Shown one piece after another: positions 52,394 to 60,657 of a DNA stretch of 64,000 nt. The number at the start of each line of letters is the position of its first letter. Within the stretch, counting starts at the first letter, position 1. The stretch comes from an uncultured Eubacterium sp. GTDB lineage: Bacteria > Bacillota_A > Clostridia > Lachnospirales > Lachnospiraceae. The stretch is from the NCBI GenBank assembly GCA_910589045.1, contig CAJUSH010000001.1:1-64000 (forward strand), read 5' to 3'. Under the pieces are notes generated by a model that made no database searches, was not told where the DNA came from, and saw nothing but the letters and a program-made list of their open reading frames with translations. A program made the position numbers and the translations under genes.

Positions 52394-53422
52394 ATGTATT
52401 ATCGAGCAGAGCAGATTCTAAGTGCATATCCCAGGGAATTTACAGGAAATACAAAGGGCCGGGGGTCCATTTTGTGTACGGACAGTGAGGGAATCTATCT
52501 GCTGAAGGAATATAACGGCTCCCTGCGCCGTCTGGAGGTATTGGAGGGCGTACTGGGGCATTTAAAGCAGCATGGATTTCTGGCGGAGGAGCTTGTGCGC
52601 ACGCGGGATGGAGAGCTGCGCTACCAGGATGTGGACGGCACCTCGTATTTTCTGCGGAAAACCTTTCAGGGGCGGGAGTGCGATACGAGAAACCAGGATG
52701 AAATCTTATATGTGATCAGACACATGGCAAAGCTGCACGTCCTGCTTTCGGACTATGGGAAGCAGCCGTCCGATGCGGGAGGGGGCAGCGCTCCCGGCGT
52801 TGTACTGCCGGACGGTGCGTGGGACGGCGCGGCAGACGAGGGGAAAACCGCGCTCTCTCTTGCGGGAAAGCACACCCGGGAGCTGAAAAAGGTGAAAAAC
52901 TATGTGCGGAACAAAAAGAAGAAAAACGACTTTGAAAGCGAATTTCTGCGGGGCTATGACCACTATATGGAGCAGGCCGTGCGGGTGCTTGAGCTGGAGG
53001 AGAAATATCCGCTGCCGGAGTACGCCGCGCAGCTCTGCCATGGGGATTTTAACCAGCACAACCTTCTTTTTACAAGGGAAGGGCTGGCACTTGTAGGCTT
53101 TGAAAAGCTGCGCTACGATCTGTGCGTCTGCGACCTGACAAACTTTATGCGCAAAATTCTGGAAAAGCATAACTGGAACGGCGGACTTGGCATGGACATG
53201 GTGATGGCGTACAATACGGTGCGCACGCTGGAGGACTGGGAGCTGCGGCGGCTTTACATAAAGCTTCTGTACCCGGAAAAGTTCTGGAAGCTTGTCAACC
53301 ATTATTACAATGCGAGAAAGACGTGGGTTTCAGGACAGAGCATTGAAAAGCTGGTACGGCTCTTTTCACAGGAGCAGAAGCGGGAAGAGTTTTTATCCAT
53401 GTTGTTTTATCTCATAAAATAG
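52394..53422 (+). CDS. cotS: CotS-like spore coat protein with kinase-like fold
   Basis: A 342-residue protein of the CotS family, which has an aminoglycoside-phosphotransferase/kinase-like fold and is deposited in the spore coat. The catalytic loop LCHGDFNQHNLLF is present (His216, Asp218), but the metal-binding DFE/DWE motif reads VGFEK, with Gly235 in place of Asp. The ATP-binding part shows YLLKEYNG (Lys). C-terminal text LTNFMRKILEKHNWNGGLGMDMVMAYN is typical of the clostridial subgroup. An inserted low-complexity segment (about 118-155) is rich in Gly/Asp. The start at 52394 has GGAGGGG upstream. The next gene is 15 nt away. Confidence 0.85.
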   Translation: MYYRAEQILSAYPREFTGNTKGRGSILCTDSEGIYLLKEYNGSLRRLEVLEGVLGHLKQHGFLAEELVRTRDGELRYQDVDGTSYFLRKTFQGRECDTRNQDEILYVIRHMAKLHVLLSDYGKQPSDAGGGSAPGVVLPDGAWDGAADEGKTALSLAGKHTRELKKVKNYVRNKKKKNDFESEFLRGYDHYMEQAVRVLELEEKYPLPEYAAQLCHGDFNQHNLLFTREGLALVGFEKLRYDLCVCDLTNFMRKILEKHNWNGGLGMDMVMAYNTVRTLEDWELRRLYIKLLYPEKFWKLVNHYYNARKTWVSGQSIEKLVRLFSQEQKREEFLSMLFYLIK

Positions 53423-53437
53423 TATATAATAGGGAGC

Positions 53438-54745
53438 ATGAGCAGACATATTTTACAGATGATTATGACAATTGGCTGTGTGCTGCTGCTTGCGGGCTGC
53501 GGCAGCAGCGACGGCGACCGGATTTCCATGGATCACTACCCAAGTGCCGCCCGGGATGAGAGCGGGGCAGAAGAGCTGGATTTGGAGGAGGAGATCGAGA
53601 CCTCGCGGGCGACGGGTGAAGAGATTTACGTGGTTACAAGCGTGGATACCGAGCAGTGCCTGATCGGCCTTGGCAAAACGGATTCACCGCGAACGGTTCA
53701 ATATGGCTATACGGATGCGACCCAGATTTTCGATCATTACGGACAGTTTATGTCCGCGGAGCGGCTGATGCCGGGGCGGGCAGTGACTATCGGGGAGCTG
53801 GATTCGGAGTCAAAGCTTACGACGGTGCAGCTCGCGAAGGAGGCGTGGTATCAGGAAAACATTACGCGTTTTTCCGTGGATACGTCTATCGGTATGCTGA
53901 CAATCGGGGATACGAAGTACAGCTTTGACCGTTATCTGCGGGTTTTTTCCGATGACCGGGAAGTCTCGATCATGCAGATCAAGGAGGGCGATACCATCAG
54001 CGTGCAGGGGCTTGACAAGCAGATTCTTGCGGTGCAGGTTACCCGGGGGCACGGCACCATCGCACTGATCAACACGGGGCTGTTTGAGGGCGGCTGGATC
54101 AGCCTTGGCACAAAGATTTATGCGAAGGTGACGCCGAACATGAGACTGGAGGTGCCCGAGGGGACGTACGAGCTTTCCGTGGCAAACGACGGTTACGGCG
54201 ACAGCAGGCAGATAGAGGTGGAGCGCTCACAGGTGACGACGGTTGACCTGGAGGAATATAAGGGAGCAGGGCCGAAGCTTTGTCAGGTGACCTTTGAGGT
54301 GAACGTGGAGGGTGCCCTTCTCTATATCAACGGAGAGCCGGTTGACTATGACGGACCGGTGGAGCTGCGCTACGGCATCCATCGCCTGACCGTGATCGCG
54401 GACGGGTTCGAGACGTGGGAACGGCAGCTGGTCATCCATTCGGAGGAGACGACGATCCAGATCGGGGAGCCGGAGCTTTCCGGAGACGAGGAGGACGAGA
54501 CGGAGGACGACGAAGCGGACGACGAGAAGGACGAGAAGGATAATAAAAAAGATAAGACCGGAAAAAAGTCGAACGGGAGCAAGGGGACTTCCGACGATGA
54601 TGACACCGACGAGGGTGAGACAGTCACGAGCGAGGAGAAGGGGACAAGCTACAGTGACGTGAAGGACAGCAGCAGCGGAAATTACGGCGATTATGTGGAT
54701 ACGATCGTGGATCTCATCGAGTCCCTGGTCGGGCTGAATAACTAA
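53438..54745 (+). CDS. PEGA-domain lipoprotein
   Basis: A 435-residue exported lipoprotein: short signal peptide with lipobox LLAGCGSS, Cys21 predicted to be lipidated. The middle forms beta-rich domains (about 60-220) of unknown identity. Around 225-270 and 280-345 lie two PEGA-like modules: ...LFEGGWISLGTKIYAKVTPNMRLEVPEGTYELSV, and EGALLYINGEPVDYDGPVELRYGIHRLTVIADGFETW, the latter a good PEGA match. The tail (about 348-420) is strongly acidic with Asp/Glu/Lys runs, then a short hydrophobic end. PEGA modules usually occur on surface proteins. It follows the CotS-like gene by 15 nt; a sporulation link is only suggested by that. Confidence 0.82.
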   Translation: MSRHILQMIMTIGCVLLLAGCGSSDGDRISMDHYPSAARDESGAEELDLEEEIETSRATGEEIYVVTSVDTEQCLIGLGKTDSPRTVQYGYTDATQIFDHYGQFMSAERLMPGRAVTIGELDSESKLTTVQLAKEAWYQENITRFSVDTSIGMLTIGDTKYSFDRYLRVFSDDREVSIMQIKEGDTISVQGLDKQILAVQVTRGHGTIALINTGLFEGGWISLGTKIYAKVTPNMRLEVPEGTYELSVANDGYGDSRQIEVERSQVTTVDLEEYKGAGPKLCQVTFEVNVEGALLYINGEPVDYDGPVELRYGIHRLTVIADGFETWERQLVIHSEETTIQIGEPELSGDEEDETEDDEADDEKDEKDNKKDKTGKKSNGSKGTSDDDDTDEGETVTSEEKGTSYSDVKDSSSGNYGDYVDTIVDLIESLVGLNN

Positions 54746-54816
54746 AGGGTACACAGACTGCGGGTGCAGTTTGAAATACAATCAAAATTTAATTTAAGGC
54801 AATCAGGAGGAAAACT

Positions 54817-56553
54817 ATGGACTACAAGGTAATGTATGAGCAATGGCTGAACAATCCTTACTTCGATGAGGAGACCCGGACACAGCTAAAGGCGATTGCG
54901 GGGGATGAAAAGGAAATCGAGGATCGTTTTTACATGGATCTGGAATTCGGTACGGCAGGTCTGCGCGGCGTGATCGGAGCGGGGACAAACCGTATGAATA
55001 TTTACACGGTGCGCAAGGCCACACAGGGTCTGGCAAACTATATTTGCAGTGTCGGCGGAGCAAAGAAGGGGGTTGCCATTGCTTTTGATTCCCGCCATAT
55101 GTCACCGGAGTTTGCGGATGAGGCTGCGCTTTGCCTGGCGGCAAACGGCATCAAGGCGTACGTGTTCGAGAGCCTGCGTCCGACACCGGAGCTGTCCTAC
55201 GCGGTGCGCAGGCTGGGCTGTATCGCGGGCATCAATATAACCGCCAGCCATAATCCTCCGGAATACAACGGATATAAGGTTTACTGGGAGGATGGCGCGC
55301 AGATCACGCCGCCTCATGACAGCGGTATCATGGATGAGGTAAAGAAGGTGACCGATTACGCGGCGGTAAAGACGATGGACAAGGATGCGGCAGTCTCCGC
55401 GGGGCTTTATCAGCAGATCGGCGCGGACATTGACGATCCCTACATAGCGGAGCTGAAGAGTCTTGTGCTGCATCAGGACAGCATCGATGCGGTGAAGGAT
55501 GACCTGACCATCGTTTACACTCCCCTCCACGGAACCGGTAATCTTCCGGTGCGCCGTGTCTTAAAGGAGCTTGGCTTTACGAAGGTTTATGTAGTCCCCG
55601 AGCAGGAGAAGCCCGATGGGGATTTCCCGACGGTCAGCTATCCGAATCCGGAGACCGAGGAAGCGTTCCAGCTGGGACTGAAGCTCGGAAAAGAAGTAAA
55701 TGCAGATTTAATTCTTGCCACAGACCCGGATGCGGATCGTCTCGGCGTGTATGTAAAGGATTCAAGGACCGGTGAGTACCACTCCCTGACCGGAAATATG
55801 TCCGGATGCCTGATCGGTGATTATGTGATCGGCCAGCGCAAAGCGCGCGACGGAAAGCTGCCGGAGGACGGCGCGTTTATCAAGTCCATCGTGTCCACGA
55901 ATATGGCGGATGCCATCGCAAAGGATTACGGCATTGCGCTGATCGAGGTGCTTACGGGCTTTAAGTTTATCGGTCAGCAGATCTTAAAGTTTGAGAATGA
56001 GGGCAAGGGCACGTATCTGTTCGGCATGGAGGAGAGCTACGGCTGTCTGACCGGAACTTATGCGAGAGATAAGGATGCGGTTGTTGCGTCCATGACCTTA
56101 TGCGAGGCGGCCGCTTATTACAAGACGAAACATATGACGCTGTGGGATGCGATGCTCGCGATGTACGAGCGCTACGGCTATTACAAGGACCATGTGGAGT
56201 CCATCACGCTCAAGGGAATTGAAGGGCTTGCGAAGATCCAGGAGATCATGGATACGCTGCGCGCCGATGCGCCGAAGGAGATCGGCGGCTACAAGGTGAC
56301 GGCTGTTCGGGACTACAAGGCGGATACGATCACCGATATGGAAAGCGGTGCGGTAAAGCCCACGGGACTCCCTGCTTCCAATGTGCTCTATTATGAGCTG
56401 ACAGATGACGCGTGGGTATGTGTACGTCCCTCCGGGACCGAGCCGAAGGTAAAATTTTATCTCGGCGTTAAGGGTGATTCCCTGGAGGATGCGGATGCGA
56501 AATCCGTGGATCTTGGAGAAAAGGTTTTGGCGATGATCCGGAAAATGCTCTAA
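54817..56553 (+). CDS. Phosphoglucomutase/phosphomannomutase
   Basis: A 578-residue alpha-D-phosphohexomutase interconverting glucose 1- and 6-phosphate (or the mannose forms). The active-site phospho-Ser144 lies in ITASHNPPEYNGYKVYW, the metal-binding DPDADRLG near 310, and the sugar-specificity GMEESYG near 405. The C-terminal phosphate-binding loop is RPSGTEPKVKFYLGV. Size and text match PgcA-type enzymes of Firmicutes. AGGAGG lies 6-7 nt upstream of the ATG. It may feed glgCD with glucose 1-phosphate. Symbol left open because pgcA and pgm naming differs between hosts. Confidence 0.94.
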   Translation: MDYKVMYEQWLNNPYFDEETRTQLKAIAGDEKEIEDRFYMDLEFGTAGLRGVIGAGTNRMNIYTVRKATQGLANYICSVGGAKKGVAIAFDSRHMSPEFADEAALCLAANGIKAYVFESLRPTPELSYAVRRLGCIAGINITASHNPPEYNGYKVYWEDGAQITPPHDSGIMDEVKKVTDYAAVKTMDKDAAVSAGLYQQIGADIDDPYIAELKSLVLHQDSIDAVKDDLTIVYTPLHGTGNLPVRRVLKELGFTKVYVVPEQEKPDGDFPTVSYPNPETEEAFQLGLKLGKEVNADLILATDPDADRLGVYVKDSRTGEYHSLTGNMSGCLIGDYVIGQRKARDGKLPEDGAFIKSIVSTNMADAIAKDYGIALIEVLTGFKFIGQQILKFENEGKGTYLFGMEESYGCLTGTYARDKDAVVASMTLCEAAAYYKTKHMTLWDAMLAMYERYGYYKDHVESITLKGIEGLAKIQEIMDTLRADAPKEIGGYKVTAVRDYKADTITDMESGAVKPTGLPASNVLYYELTDDAWVCVRPSGTEPKVKFYLGVKGDSLEDADAKSVDLGEKVLAMIRKML

Positions 56554-56581
56554 TTGTTTTTGGAAAAATAGGGAAATCAAC

Positions 56582-56610
56582 TTGACAACCCCCTAAAAAC
56601 CAAGTATAAA
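56582..56610 (+). promoter_or_regulatory. Promoter of hup
   Basis: TTGACA (56582-56587), exactly 17 bp, TATAAA (56605-56610), about 80 nt ahead of the hup start. Confidence 0.8.
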
Positions 56611-56693
56611 TATATGCGTAGGTAATTCGGAGGAAATCGAAGTACCGACGAAACCTTGATTAAGAACAGAAATCCACAGGAGGAACAAATACT

Positions 56694-56969
56694 ATGAATA
56701 AGTTGGAGTTAGTGTCAGCAATGGCTGATAAGACAGGACTTTCGAAGAAGGACGCAGAAGCTGCTTTAAAGGCTTTTACAGATGTAGTTGCAGAAGAGTT
56801 AAAGAAAGGCGAGAAAATCCAGTTAGTAGGCTTCGGTACTTTTGAGGTGTCCGAGCGTGCGGCCAGAACCGGCAGAAATCCTCAGACCGGTAAGGAGATG
56901 ACCATTCCTGCATCTAAGGCTCCGAAATTTAAAGCCGGCAAGGCTTTAAAGGATAGTGTAAACGCTTAA
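56694..56969 (+). CDS. hup: HU family DNA-binding protein
   Basis: A 91-residue histone-like dimer that bends and compacts DNA. The sequence follows the HU pattern: MNKLELVSAMADKTGLSKKDAEAALKAFTDVV helices, IQLVGFGTFEVSERAARTGRNPQTGKEM beta arm with the conserved RNPQTG tip, and the C-terminal KFKAGKALKDSVN. AGGAGG lies 9 nt upstream. A strong promoter precedes it and a terminator follows, so it is mostly transcribed alone at the head of the rqcP-yabPQ cluster. Confidence 0.98.
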   Translation: MNKLELVSAMADKTGLSKKDAEAALKAFTDVVAEELKKGEKIQLVGFGTFEVSERAARTGRNPQTGKEMTIPASKAPKFKAGKALKDSVNA

Positions 56970-56994
56970 TTCGCAGTAATAAACAGATGATACG

Positions 56995-57036
56995 GCGGGC
57001 TTCTTTCAGACTAAAGAAAAGAAGTCCGCTTCTTTA
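56995..57036 (+). terminator. Terminator of hup
   Basis: GCGGGCTTCTTTC pairs with GAAAAGAAGTCCGC (one bulge and wobble), followed by TTCTTTAT. The loop carries AGACTAAA. Confidence 0.65.
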
Positions 57037-57135
57037 TGCAAAAAGAGGCAAAAGCGGATTTGCCGCAGCCGCACGCGGTCCGCGAAGCCGGCAGGGCAGC
57101 CTTTGTCCGGCTATATGATGGAGGTAAGTAAGAGC

Positions 57136-57375
57136 ATGAGATTAGATAAGTTTTTAAAGGTGTCCCGTCTGATCAAGCGCCGCACGGTGGCAAATGAGGC
57201 GTGCGATGCGGGACGGGTCACGGTAAACGGAAAGGTGGCAAAGGCATCCTTGAATGTCAGGGAGGGCGACGTCATTGAGATCCAGTTTGGAACAAAGACG
57301 GTGAAGGTACGTGTAAAGGCAATTGCGCAGACAACGAAGAAGGAGGAGGCTGCGGAGCTGTTTGAATATCTGTAG
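57136..57375 (+). CDS. rqcP: S4-domain protein RqcP
   Basis: A 79-residue RNA-binding protein (YabO type). The S4 domain MRLDKFLKVSRLIKRRTVANEACDAGRVTVNGKVAKAS binds ribosomal RNA. In Bacillus RqcP works with RqcH in tailing of stalled nascent chains. The start at MRLDKFLK is preferred, with TGGAGG 10-11 nt upstream; an ATG at 57118 in frame would add six residues. Its place ahead of yabP, yabQ and divIC matches the Bacillus yabO-yabP-yabQ-divIC order. Confidence 0.93.
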   Translation: MRLDKFLKVSRLIKRRTVANEACDAGRVTVNGKVAKASLNVREGDVIEIQFGTKTVKVRVKAIAQTTKKEEAAELFEYL

Positions 57376-57499
57376 GCGTGCCGGATACCCGCCGGCGGCT
57401 GAATGGCCGGGCACCCTGATTTGCCATTGTCATGGCATATTCGTCCAACCCTTCGCATATAGATTATATGTACAACATGTGAGAAGGAGGCGCGGGCAC

Positions 57500-57781
57500 A
57501 TGGAAGAAAAGATGGCGACACATACGCACAGGGTGCTGATGAATAACCGACAGACCGGAAATTTCAGCGGGGTGCTGGATGTTCTTTCGTTTGACGTGAG
57601 CGAAATATTGCTGGAGACCGAGCAGGGGATGCTTTTGATCAAGGGAAAGGATCTGCATGTCAATCGGCTGACGCTTGAAAAGGGCGAGGTGGATATCGCC
57701 GGAAAGATCGATTCGCTCTCCTATTCGGACGTCTCAAACGGGCATAAGGCCGAGTCCCTGCTGGGACGTATTTTCCGCTGA
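57500..57781 (+). CDS. yabP: Sporulation protein YabP
   Basis: A 93-residue protein with the YabP/YqfC core (HRVLMNNRQTGNFSGVLDVLSFDVSEILLETEQGMLLIKGKDLHVNRLTLEKGEVDIAGKIDSLSYSD). It is needed for spore formation in Bacillus and is expressed under SigE there. The start at 57500 has AGAAGGAGG 8-10 nt upstream; the longer frame upstream has no match. It overlaps yabQ by one nucleotide (TGATG). Confidence 0.94.
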   Translation: MEEKMATHTHRVLMNNRQTGNFSGVLDVLSFDVSEILLETEQGMLLIKGKDLHVNRLTLEKGEVDIAGKIDSLSYSDVSNGHKAESLLGRIFR

Positions 57782-58263
57782 TGCAGGTGCGGATGGTAAG
57801 CGCCGGCATCTACGAGGAGCTGGCACTGATGTGTTTCTTTTTCCTGCTTGGTATTTTTCTGACGGCGTGCTATGATGTACTGCGCATTTTCCGCGGGCTG
57901 ATTCCCCACGGCAGGCTGATGGTCAACCTGGAGGATCTGATCTACTGGATTTATGTGGCGGTTGTCATTTTTGTCATGCTTTACGAGAAAAACGACGGAC
58001 AGCTGAGGGGCTATGTGTTTGGCAGCCTGCTTGCGGGTATGGCTGTTTACGGCTTCACGTTCAGCCGGATCTGTGTGCCGCCGATCATTGCATTTTTGCG
58101 CCGCGTGTTCGGTTTTTTGCTGGGACCGGTGCGAAAATTTCTGCGTTTTGTACAGGCTGAGGGTAAAAAGGGGGAGGCCGCATGCGAAAAAGTATGGACA
58201 TGTCAGAAAAAACGGTTGAAAAAGATGTGGAAACTAGTTAAAATGGGCATATATAAACTCTAA
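57781..58263 (+). CDS. yabQ: Sporulation membrane protein YabQ
   Basis: A 160-residue integral membrane protein with about four helices (roughly 12-34, 50-66, 78-97 and around 100-118) and a basic C-terminal tail ending in KKRLKKMWKLVKMGIYKL. It matches YabQ, needed for spore cortex formation in Bacillus. Starts at the ATG overlapping the yabP stop by 1 nt. Next is divIC, 20 nt on, the order seen in Bacillus. Confidence 0.93.
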   Translation: MQVRMVSAGIYEELALMCFFFLLGIFLTACYDVLRIFRGLIPHGRLMVNLEDLIYWIYVAVVIFVMLYEKNDGQLRGYVFGSLLAGMAVYGFTFSRICVPPIIAFLRRVFGFLLGPVRKFLRFVQAEGKKGEAACEKVWTCQKKRLKKMWKLVKMGIYKL

Positions 58264-58283
58264 GGACACAAGGAAGTGATTGG

Positions 58284-58574
58284 ATGAGCAGAGGAAGAGG
58301 AAAACAGAACCGGTTGGCGAAGCTGAGTATCAGCTGTATGGTTTGTCTGTTGGTTGCCTTAATGTCGACACAGATCGTTAAGCTGTACAACAAAAATCAG
58401 GAGTTGATTGAGCGGGAGAGCGTCTTTGAGCAGAGAAAGCTTGAGGAGGAGGCTCGAAGCAAGGAGCTGGAAGCTTTGGAAAAAAGTGTGGACTCCAAGG
58501 AGTACATCGAAAAGGAGGCTCATCGCTACGGTCTTTTTTATGACGATGAGATTATTTATCGTGAAAAGAAGTAG
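58284..58574 (+). CDS. divIC: Septum formation initiator DivIC/FtsB
   Basis: A 96-residue bitopic division protein. The N-terminus is basic and cytoplasmic, one membrane helix spans about 13-31, then a coiled coil (NKNQELIERESVFEQRKLEEEARSKELEALEKS) and the small C-terminal turn EYIEKEAHRYGLFYDDEIIY, the family hallmark. It acts with FtsL and DivIB in the divisome. GGAAGTGATTGG precedes the ATG. A terminator-like hairpin and the spoIIE promoter follow. Confidence 0.93.
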   Translation: MSRGRGKQNRLAKLSISCMVCLLVALMSTQIVKLYNKNQELIERESVFEQRKLEEEARSKELEALEKSVDSKEYIEKEAHRYGLFYDDEIIYREKK

Positions 58575-58627
58575 CGTGTTATGTAAAGAGGTTCAAATAA
58601 ATGAAGTGCCTATAATCGATTCGAATC

Positions 58628-58680
58628 GGGATTTGAAGGAGCGTTTTGACGAACGATTTTTCAAATCCCATATTTTTTTT
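58628..58680 (+). terminator. Terminator after divIC
   Basis: GGGATTTGA (58628-58636) pairs perfectly with TCAAATCCC (58661-58669), followed by CATATTTTTTTT. The 24-nt loop carries the TGACGAA 0A box of the spoIIE promoter. A perfect 12-bp palindrome CGATTCGAATCG (58617-58628) abuts the left arm. Confidence 0.75.
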
Positions 58681-58711
58681 GACAAATATCACTGACAGAT
58701 TTTCATATAAT
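58647..58711 (+). promoter_or_regulatory. Spo0A-type spoIIE promoter with 21-bp spacing
   Basis: TTGACA (58679-58684) and TATAAT (58706-58711), both perfect, are separated by 21 bp instead of 17. Such wide spacing is known from the Spo0A-activated spoIIE and spoIIG promoters of Bacillus. A perfect 0A box TGACGAA (TGNCGAA) lies at 58647-58653, 25 bp upstream of the -35. Confidence 0.8.
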
Positions 58712-58806
58712 GACCTTCGCAAATGTTTTCGCCTGGACGGCGCTGCCTGTGGATGATGCGGGCGGGAGCCGGAACGGTACAAGCTTTTATGTGGAGGTGG
58801 GCAACC

Positions 58807-60645
58807 ATGAAAAAAGAACGTTACAGACAAATCCTGATCGCGTTGATCGGAGCACTGATGTGCCGAATCGGGGTCGGCGGCTATTTTCCGTTGATACCGG
58901 CATATTATGCGGCGGCGCTGCTGCGGGAGGAGGGACGGGCGCTGCTCGGCGGCATGATGTTTTTCGGGATGGCGTTCAGTCTGCCGGTCATGGACACGGT
59001 GCGCTATACGCTTGGGATGCTGATTGTTTATCTGGTCGTGCGGATCTGTGAGTGGATCGACCACAAATGCCTGATCGTCACGGCGGCGGTCTCGTCCGCG
59101 GTTATCACGGTTTCTCTGAGCATCTGCGGCGACCTGCTGACAAAGAGTATACAAAACGATCTGCCGCTGAAGCTGATGGAGGGAATTATCTGCTTTGCGG
59201 GTGTGTATGTATTTTCCCGCATTTTGTACTGGCTTCCGCTGCTTGTGGAGCGGGTGCCGGACGGGGAGTTTGCGCGGGGGACCGATGAAAACCGGCTGAT
59301 GGGCTATGCCGATTCCTTCGGGGAGCTGGCGCAGCTTTTCTCCGGATTGAAAATGCAGAAGAAGGATTTTACCTCCGAGGAGATGGGCCGGATACATAAT
59401 GAGATCACCGGGCACATCTGCGGGGACTGCGCCCAGTGCGCGCTCTGCTGGGACAAGCCGGATGCACCGATGTATAAGGCCCTGGCGGGATACCTCACCG
59501 ATATTTATCAGGCGGGCAAGGCGGGAAAGGAACCAAGGGAGGAGCTGCAGAATCACTGCATTCGCAGTGAGGCCCTGGCGATGGAGGCGACGCGGGTATT
59601 CGAGCGGGCAAGGCTGAATCTTTCCTGGTATAACCGGCTGCTGGAAAATCGTGCCATCATCGCGGAGCAGATGGAGGCGATGGCATATATTATGGAGGAC
59701 TGCACGAAGGATGCCATCGATCTGACGAAAAAGGAGCGCCCGGCGCTGACGACGCTGCGCTTCCTGGCGAAGGAGCAGGGGATTCTCCTGCAGAACGTCC
59801 GCCTGCTGGAGAAGAAAAACGGGCGTATCACACTCTCCATGGAAGCGCATTCCAAGCAGGGGAACTGCATTTCGGTGCGGGATCTGACGAAGGTGGTGGA
59901 GCGGGCGCTGGATCTGGATATGGTTTTGCACCGGGATTCCAAATCCCTCATCGGCAAGCTGCCCGGACCCTTCATTTACGAGGAGGATACGCTCTATCAC
60001 AGCACCTACGGTGTGGCGCGGCTTATCAAGGACGGCGCGGCGGTGTCCGGTGATAATTTTTCCTATACGGAAAACCACGACGGGCAGGCGGTGCTCATGC
60101 TCTCGGACGGGATGGGCTCCGGAAGCAGCGCCTGTAAGGAGAGCGAACTGGTGCTGGAGCTAATGGAGCGGTTTTTGGAGGCTGGTTTTTCCAAGGAGAC
60201 GGGACTGCGGATGCTGAATGCCGCATGCGTGCTCCACAACCAGGAGGATTCCTACTCTACGATGGATATCTGCGAGGTGGATCTGTATCAGGGGGACGTG
60301 TCGTTTTACAAGATCGGCGCGGCGGCGGCGTTTATCAAACGGGGATCGGAGGTTGAATGCATTCCCTGCGCAAATCTTCCGGTGGGCGCGCAGATGCAGG
60401 CGGGGATCGAGACGAGCAGGTCGCATGTGACGGGCGGTGATTATGTGGTGCTCATGACGGACGGTGCACTGGAGCATCTGCATGTGCCCTCTCCCGAGCA
60501 GACGATGTGCGAGATTCTGGAGACCGTTCAGTCCTCCAATCCGAATGAGATGGCAAAGGAAGTGCTGGAGCGGGTGACGCTCTTTACCGGGGGCAAGGTA
60601 AAGGATGACATGACCGTGCTGGTGGCGGGCATCTGGGAGAAATAG
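58807..60645 (+). CDS. spoIIE: Stage II sporulation protein E, PP2C phosphatase
   Basis: A 612-residue membrane phosphatase that dephosphorylates SpoIIAA to release SigF in the forespore. The N-terminal ~150 residues hold about four to six membrane helices, fewer than the ten of the 827-residue Bacillus protein. A central FtsZ/regulatory region contains the Cys-rich CGDCAQCALCW. The C-terminal PP2C domain (about 395-612) has VSGDNFSY, LSDGMGSGSSACKESE with the metal-binding Asp, LMTDGALEHL, and DDMTVLVAGIWEK. The start at MKKERYRQ has GGAGGTG 6-7 nt upstream; the longer frame includes the promoter region. Its Spo0A-type promoter is typical. Confidence 0.95.
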   Translation: MKKERYRQILIALIGALMCRIGVGGYFPLIPAYYAAALLREEGRALLGGMMFFGMAFSLPVMDTVRYTLGMLIVYLVVRICEWIDHKCLIVTAAVSSAVITVSLSICGDLLTKSIQNDLPLKLMEGIICFAGVYVFSRILYWLPLLVERVPDGEFARGTDENRLMGYADSFGELAQLFSGLKMQKKDFTSEEMGRIHNEITGHICGDCAQCALCWDKPDAPMYKALAGYLTDIYQAGKAGKEPREELQNHCIRSEALAMEATRVFERARLNLSWYNRLLENRAIIAEQMEAMAYIMEDCTKDAIDLTKKERPALTTLRFLAKEQGILLQNVRLLEKKNGRITLSMEAHSKQGNCISVRDLTKVVERALDLDMVLHRDSKSLIGKLPGPFIYEEDTLYHSTYGVARLIKDGAAVSGDNFSYTENHDGQAVLMLSDGMGSGSSACKESELVLELMERFLEAGFSKETGLRMLNAACVLHNQEDSYSTMDICEVDLYQGDVSFYKIGAAAAFIKRGSEVECIPCANLPVGAQMQAGIETSRSHVTGGDYVVLMTDGALEHLHVPSPEQTMCEILETVQSSNPNEMAKEVLERVTLFTGGKVKDDMTVLVAGIWEK

Positions 60646-60657
60646 GGACGGGAAATT

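Noticed and set aside
58579..60078. 499-residue ORF on the minus strand
   Set aside because: Antisense to spoIIE and its promoter; low-complexity Arg/His/Gln sequence and no ribosome binding site of note.
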